Source: Streptomyces sp. NBC_00370 | GTDB taxonomy: Bacteria > Actinomycetota > Actinomycetes > Streptomycetales > Streptomycetaceae | Assembly: GCF_036084755.1 (NCBI RefSeq) | Contig: NZ_CP107968.1 | Span: forward strand, 4,371,501-4,435,500 | DNA: 64,000 bases | Direction of reading: 5' to 3' | Made by a program: the position numbers and the translations under genes | The notes under the pieces: model-generated | What the model saw: only the letters and a program-made list of their open reading frames with translations | Told to the model about the DNA's origin: nothing | Databases searched by the model: none | In this document: positions 61,647 through 64,000 of the stretch, in pieces | How positions within the stretch are numbered: the first letter of the stretch is position 1 | Layout: each line of letters opens with the position of its first letter

Positions 61647-62477
61647 ATGAGCAAAGGTCGAACGGCCGCGATCCCGCTGGGACTTCTGGCCGCCGTCGGG
61701 CTGCTGGCCGGCTGCGGGGACAGACACGGGGGCGTCCCCGGTGACGGGCGTGGCGGCGGCCAAGGGGCCGCCGCCTCCGCCGCCACCATCCCGGCCGGCG
61801 GCCGGCTCGTCATCGAGACCGAGAACGGCGTACGGCTCCGGCCGACGGACGCTCACGACGTCTCCCTCGACGGGCACATCACCGCCCACTGGTCGCACCA
61901 CGACTCCACCAGCGTCCTTGATCTCGACTGCCCCGGGCAGGCGGACGACGGGGATGACGGCGACCACAACGGGGACGGGGACGGCGACGGTGCCGGGTGT
62001 ACGCGTATGCCCACCGTCACCGTCCCCGACGGCACAGCCGTGACCGTCTCCGCGCGCAACGCGGGCATCGACGTCGGCGGGCTCACCGGCGATCTGCATC
62101 TGACCACCGTCAACGGTGACGTCACCGGCGTCGAGACCGGCAGTGCGCACGCCTCCGTCACGCTGACCACACGGAACGGGTCGATCAGGGTGACCGGTCT
62201 GCGCGCCGCGCACCTCGGTGCCGGGACCGTCAACGGCGATGTCGTCCTCGACTGCGCCGTCGCCCCGACCGACGTGAACGCCAGGACCACCAACGGCTCC
62301 GTCGACCTCACCGTCCCGCACGACGCGGCTCCGTACAACGTCGACGCGACGACCAACAACGGGCGGCCCCACATCACCGTCCCGACCGTCCCGCCGCCGC
62401 CCGCGTCCGCGAAGCGCACCCTCACTCTTCGTACGGTGAACGGCGACGTCACCGCGTCCCCCGGCCTCGGCCGCTAG
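61647..62477 (+). CDS. DUF4097-type lipoprotein
   Basis: A 276-residue lipoprotein (lipobox LAGC). It has a Gly/Asp-rich spacer and a region GDDGDHNGDGDGDGAG that may bind calcium. The C-terminal half carries repeats VNGDVTG, RNGSIRV, VNGDVVL, TNGSVDL, NNGRPHI, VNGDVTAS, typical of the DUF4097 right-handed beta-solenoid. The domain is common in bacterial surface proteins without known function. It starts 29 bp after the lamin-tail gene and is probably co-transcribed. Confidence 0.85.
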   Translation: MSKGRTAAIPLGLLAAVGLLAGCGDRHGGVPGDGRGGGQGAAASAATIPAGGRLVIETENGVRLRPTDAHDVSLDGHITAHWSHHDSTSVLDLDCPGQADDGDDGDHNGDGDGDGAGCTRMPTVTVPDGTAVTVSARNAGIDVGGLTGDLHLTTVNGDVTGVETGSAHASVTLTTRNGSIRVTGLRAAHLGAGTVNGDVVLDCAVAPTDVNARTTNGSVDLTVPHDAAPYNVDATTNNGRPHITVPTVPPPPASAKRTLTLRTVNGDVTASPGLGR

Positions 62478-62525
62478 CCCGGCCGGGCCCCTCCCGGTCG
62501 TGAGCCGGCACGGCCGCGACGACGG

Positions 62526-63428
62526 CTACCCGCCCGACGTCAGACGCGCCGCCGACGCGATCGTCTGTCGCGCCTCGTGTTCGCTCAGCCCCGTTCGAAC
62601 AGCCGCCTCGACCAGGCTGTCCGCCAACTCCGCGCCGAAGCCGTGTTCGTACGCCCGGCACGCAGCCCAGAACAGCCGTGTGTTCCGCTGCCCCGCGTGC
62701 GCCGCGAGGACGAACTGCACCAGGCCGTAACCCTGTTGGGGCGGTGGTACGGGGGCGCCGGCGCGTACGTCGTCACCGTGGTGCGCCCTCACCGGCGGCG
62801 TGAGCAGGCGCAGCAGCGCGCGCGGGCAGGGTGCCGGCGCCAGGTCCTCCGTACCGGAGGCCAGCCGGTAGGCGCCGCGTGCGCTGACCGAGCCGGGACC
62901 GACCAGGTAGCCGCCCGCGCCGCGCACGTCGATGCCGGGGGCCAGCCGGCCCGCCGAGTTGGGCACGACCACGTTCGGCGGCCCCTTCAGCCAGATGTGC
63001 CGGCCACCGCTCGGGGTGAGAACGGTGACGGTCTCCGGCAGCGTGAACAGGTGCTGCAGCGCGATCTGTTGGAGCGCAGCCACCGAGTCGGGGGTGGTGT
63101 GCGAGCTCCGGTCCTCGTCCGTGATGTCGAGATCGATGCCGATGAGGTGGTGCGGGGGCCGGCCGCAGGCGATGCCGTAGCCGGTGGCCCAGGGCGCGGC
63201 GGCGAAGAGCGCGCGCACGCCGTCCGGGTCGGTGGTCGCGTCGTGCACGCCGTGGCCCGGCAGGCCGCACTCGCCGTGGCACAGGACGGGCTCGGGCTCG
63301 CCGCGGTGGGGTGAGCGCAGAGCCGGGAGCTTGGTGGGGGACAAGGGGATGACGGGGAGACCGCGCTCGGCGGCGGACAGCGCGTGAGCGAGGGCCAGGG
63401 TGGCGGAGTGCCGGACGGTGGTGGCCAT
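62526..63428 (-). CDS. Bifunctional primase/polymerase (prim-pol) domain protein
   Basis: A 300-residue protein with a prim-pol N-terminal domain. LAHALSAAERGLPVIPLSPTKLPAL opens the fold. A Cys/His-rich loop CHGECGLPGHGVHDATTDPDGV follows. The catalytic Asp pair lies in HHLIGIDLDITDED and the nucleotide-binding His in SGGRHIWLKG, then GIDVRGAGGYLVGPGS. The active-site motifs are complete, unlike the protein at 47770. The C-terminal part is helical. ATG 63428 is chosen because the frame upstream is short and lacks homology. A LexA-like box lies just upstream. Confidence 0.85.
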   Translation of the reverse strand: MATTVRHSATLALAHALSAAERGLPVIPLSPTKLPALRSPHRGEPEPVLCHGECGLPGHGVHDATTDPDGVRALFAAAPWATGYGIACGRPPHHLIGIDLDITDEDRSSHTTPDSVAALQQIALQHLFTLPETVTVLTPSGGRHIWLKGPPNVVVPNSAGRLAPGIDVRGAGGYLVGPGSVSARGAYRLASGTEDLAPAPCPRALLRLLTPPVRAHHGDDVRAGAPVPPPQQGYGLVQFVLAAHAGQRNTRLFWAACRAYEHGFGAELADSLVEAAVRTGLSEHEARQTIASAARLTSGG

Positions 63429-63438
63429 AGCTCTATGT

Positions 63439-63454
63439 TCGTACACTCGTTCGA
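63439..63454. promoter_or_regulatory. LexA-like SOS box upstream of the prim-pol gene
   Basis: TCGTACACTCGTTCGA matches the actinobacterial LexA consensus TCGAAC-N4-GTTCGA with one mismatch (fourth base). It lies 11-26 bp upstream of the prim-pol start codon, a position suitable for repression. LexA control in response to DNA damage is inferred. Confidence 0.45.
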
Positions 63455-63816
63455 ATAAGGGAAGAGGGATCCGCTCCCGGAGGGTCTCGACGGGCTCCGA
63501 AGGGCCCCTACGGGCCGCTCAGGGGCGGCCGGAAAGAGGTTGGCCGGAAATCTGCCGGAACGCTTCCTCCCTTGCGGCGCCCGGGCGGCCGTCGCGTTTC
63601 ACCCGTTCACGAACACGCGCGGCGGTTTTGTCGGGGCAACGGGGGTTTATCGACATGTCATCACGCTTGCGGGGGAATTGGGGCCTGAGGGGTGGTTCGA
63701 GAGGGATTCGGTGGGCAATTCTGAGGTCGCGACGTCGAGCCAACGTCCGGGGCGGTCGGCCAACTTCCCTGGAAAAAGCCGTACTTCTCGTTCTTCTCGT
63801 TCCTGGAGGAAAAGAC
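63455..63816. other. Gene-free region before the last gene
   Basis: About 360 bp without a convincing gene. A short tandem repeat TTCTCG-TTCTTCTCG lies at 63785-63800, and a strong TGGAGGAAA ribosome site at 63804-63812 precedes the last gene. It should contain the promoter of that gene. Confidence 0.5.
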
Positions 63817-64000
63817 ATGGCAAGCATCCGTACCGCCCGCGTCATCGCCACAGTCGCCGCGCTGCCCCTCGCCGCCGCCCTGTTCACCGGGGTTGCCACT
63901 GCCGACAACGGCGGAGCGGCCAGCAACGGCTCGAACGCGACGGTGGCGACGATCGTGGGCAGCGGTGTGGGTGGTAATAACTCCGGCAATTCGACCACCA
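63817..64000 (+). CDS. Small secreted protein, partial (cut by window end)
   Basis: 61 residues are visible. The signal peptide is about 1-29 (VIATVAALPLAAALFTGVATA) and the mature start DNGGAASNGSNATVATIVG is rich in Asn/Gly/Ser/Thr. The composition resembles small surface proteins of Streptomyces, but it lacks the chaplin and rodlin motifs in the visible part. ATG with TGGAGGAAA upstream. The rest lies beyond the window. Confidence 0.75.
   Translation, partial: MASIRTARVIATVAALPLAAALFTGVATADNGGAASNGSNATVATIVGSGVGGNNSGNSTT

Noticed and set aside
63540..63977. 145-residue open frame near the window end
   Set aside because: It reads across the secreted-protein gene in another frame and turns into Arg-rich sequence; the ATG 63817 frame has a signal peptide and a strong ribosome site.

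Overview
The window is high-GC actinobacterial chromosome with Streptomyces signatures: ssgA (a sporulation gene restricted to morphologically complex actinomycetes), codons ending in G/C, frequent GTG starts, many GTGA/ATGA stop-start overlaps, a fused cydCD gene and long spurious antisense frames. From memory, the gene order matches the S. coelicolor core around SCO3925-SCO3980. I could not check that. Two exact 14-bp parS sites and several DnaA-box-like repeats agree with a position on the origin-proximal part of the chromosome, but no oriC or dnaA lies here.

Layout. 1-2.2 kb: end of an IclR regulator (ssgR-like), ssgA and a YibE/F membrane protein. 2.3-4.3 kb: TPP riboswitch and thiC. 4.3-9.2 kb: membrane protein, metallophosphatase, LacI regulator and a HisC-family aminotransferase (pat). 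9.4-17.4 kb: a Rex operator followed by cydA, cydB and cydCD (cytochrome bd oxidase and its assembly ABC exporter), then a two-GAF histidine kinase. 17.4-23.4 kb: a HAD phosphatase and a two-gene unit pairing a divergent HSP90 ATPase with a 995-residue TPR protein. 23.5-28.8 kb: luciferase-like oxidoreductase, kptA, and a coupled MerR / metal-dependent hydrolase / EphD-like set. 29.1-32.6 kb: four-gene ABC exporter. 32.9-35.3 kb: a tRNA-Ser-like gene interrupted in the anticodon loop by a 167-bp palindromic element, then a HAD phosphatase and serS. 35.3-36.8 kb: DnaA-box region and pheA. 36.9-43.4 kb: periplasmic copper-handling cluster (DyP peroxidase, CopC-CopD fusion, PCuAC chaperone, Sco, YcnI-like protein, Met/His-rich membrane protein). 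43.5-52.3 kb: two RsbW-like ATPases, a GAF-PP2C phosphatase, aminopeptidase P, a degenerate primase-like protein, a SEC-C protein and a glycerophosphodiesterase. 52.5-56.6 kb: HtrA-like protease, a small conserved protein and a ThiF/GNAT pair. 56.7 kb: tRNA-Ser(UGA). 56.9-64 kb: cell-envelope genes (membrane-anchored XRE regulator, small membrane peptides, DUF4232, PASTA and DUF4097 lipoproteins, lamin-tail protein), a prim-pol gene with a LexA-like box, and the start of a small secreted protein.

How the genes fit together. Respiration and redox are linked by Rex control of cydABCD, and the downstream kinase may sense oxygen or redox state. The copper cluster can load extracytoplasmic cuproenzymes, including those needed for development. 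The RsbW-like and PP2C genes have the parts of a partner-switching network. The least described items are the HSP90-TPR operon and the interrupted tRNA-Ser-like locus close to serS.
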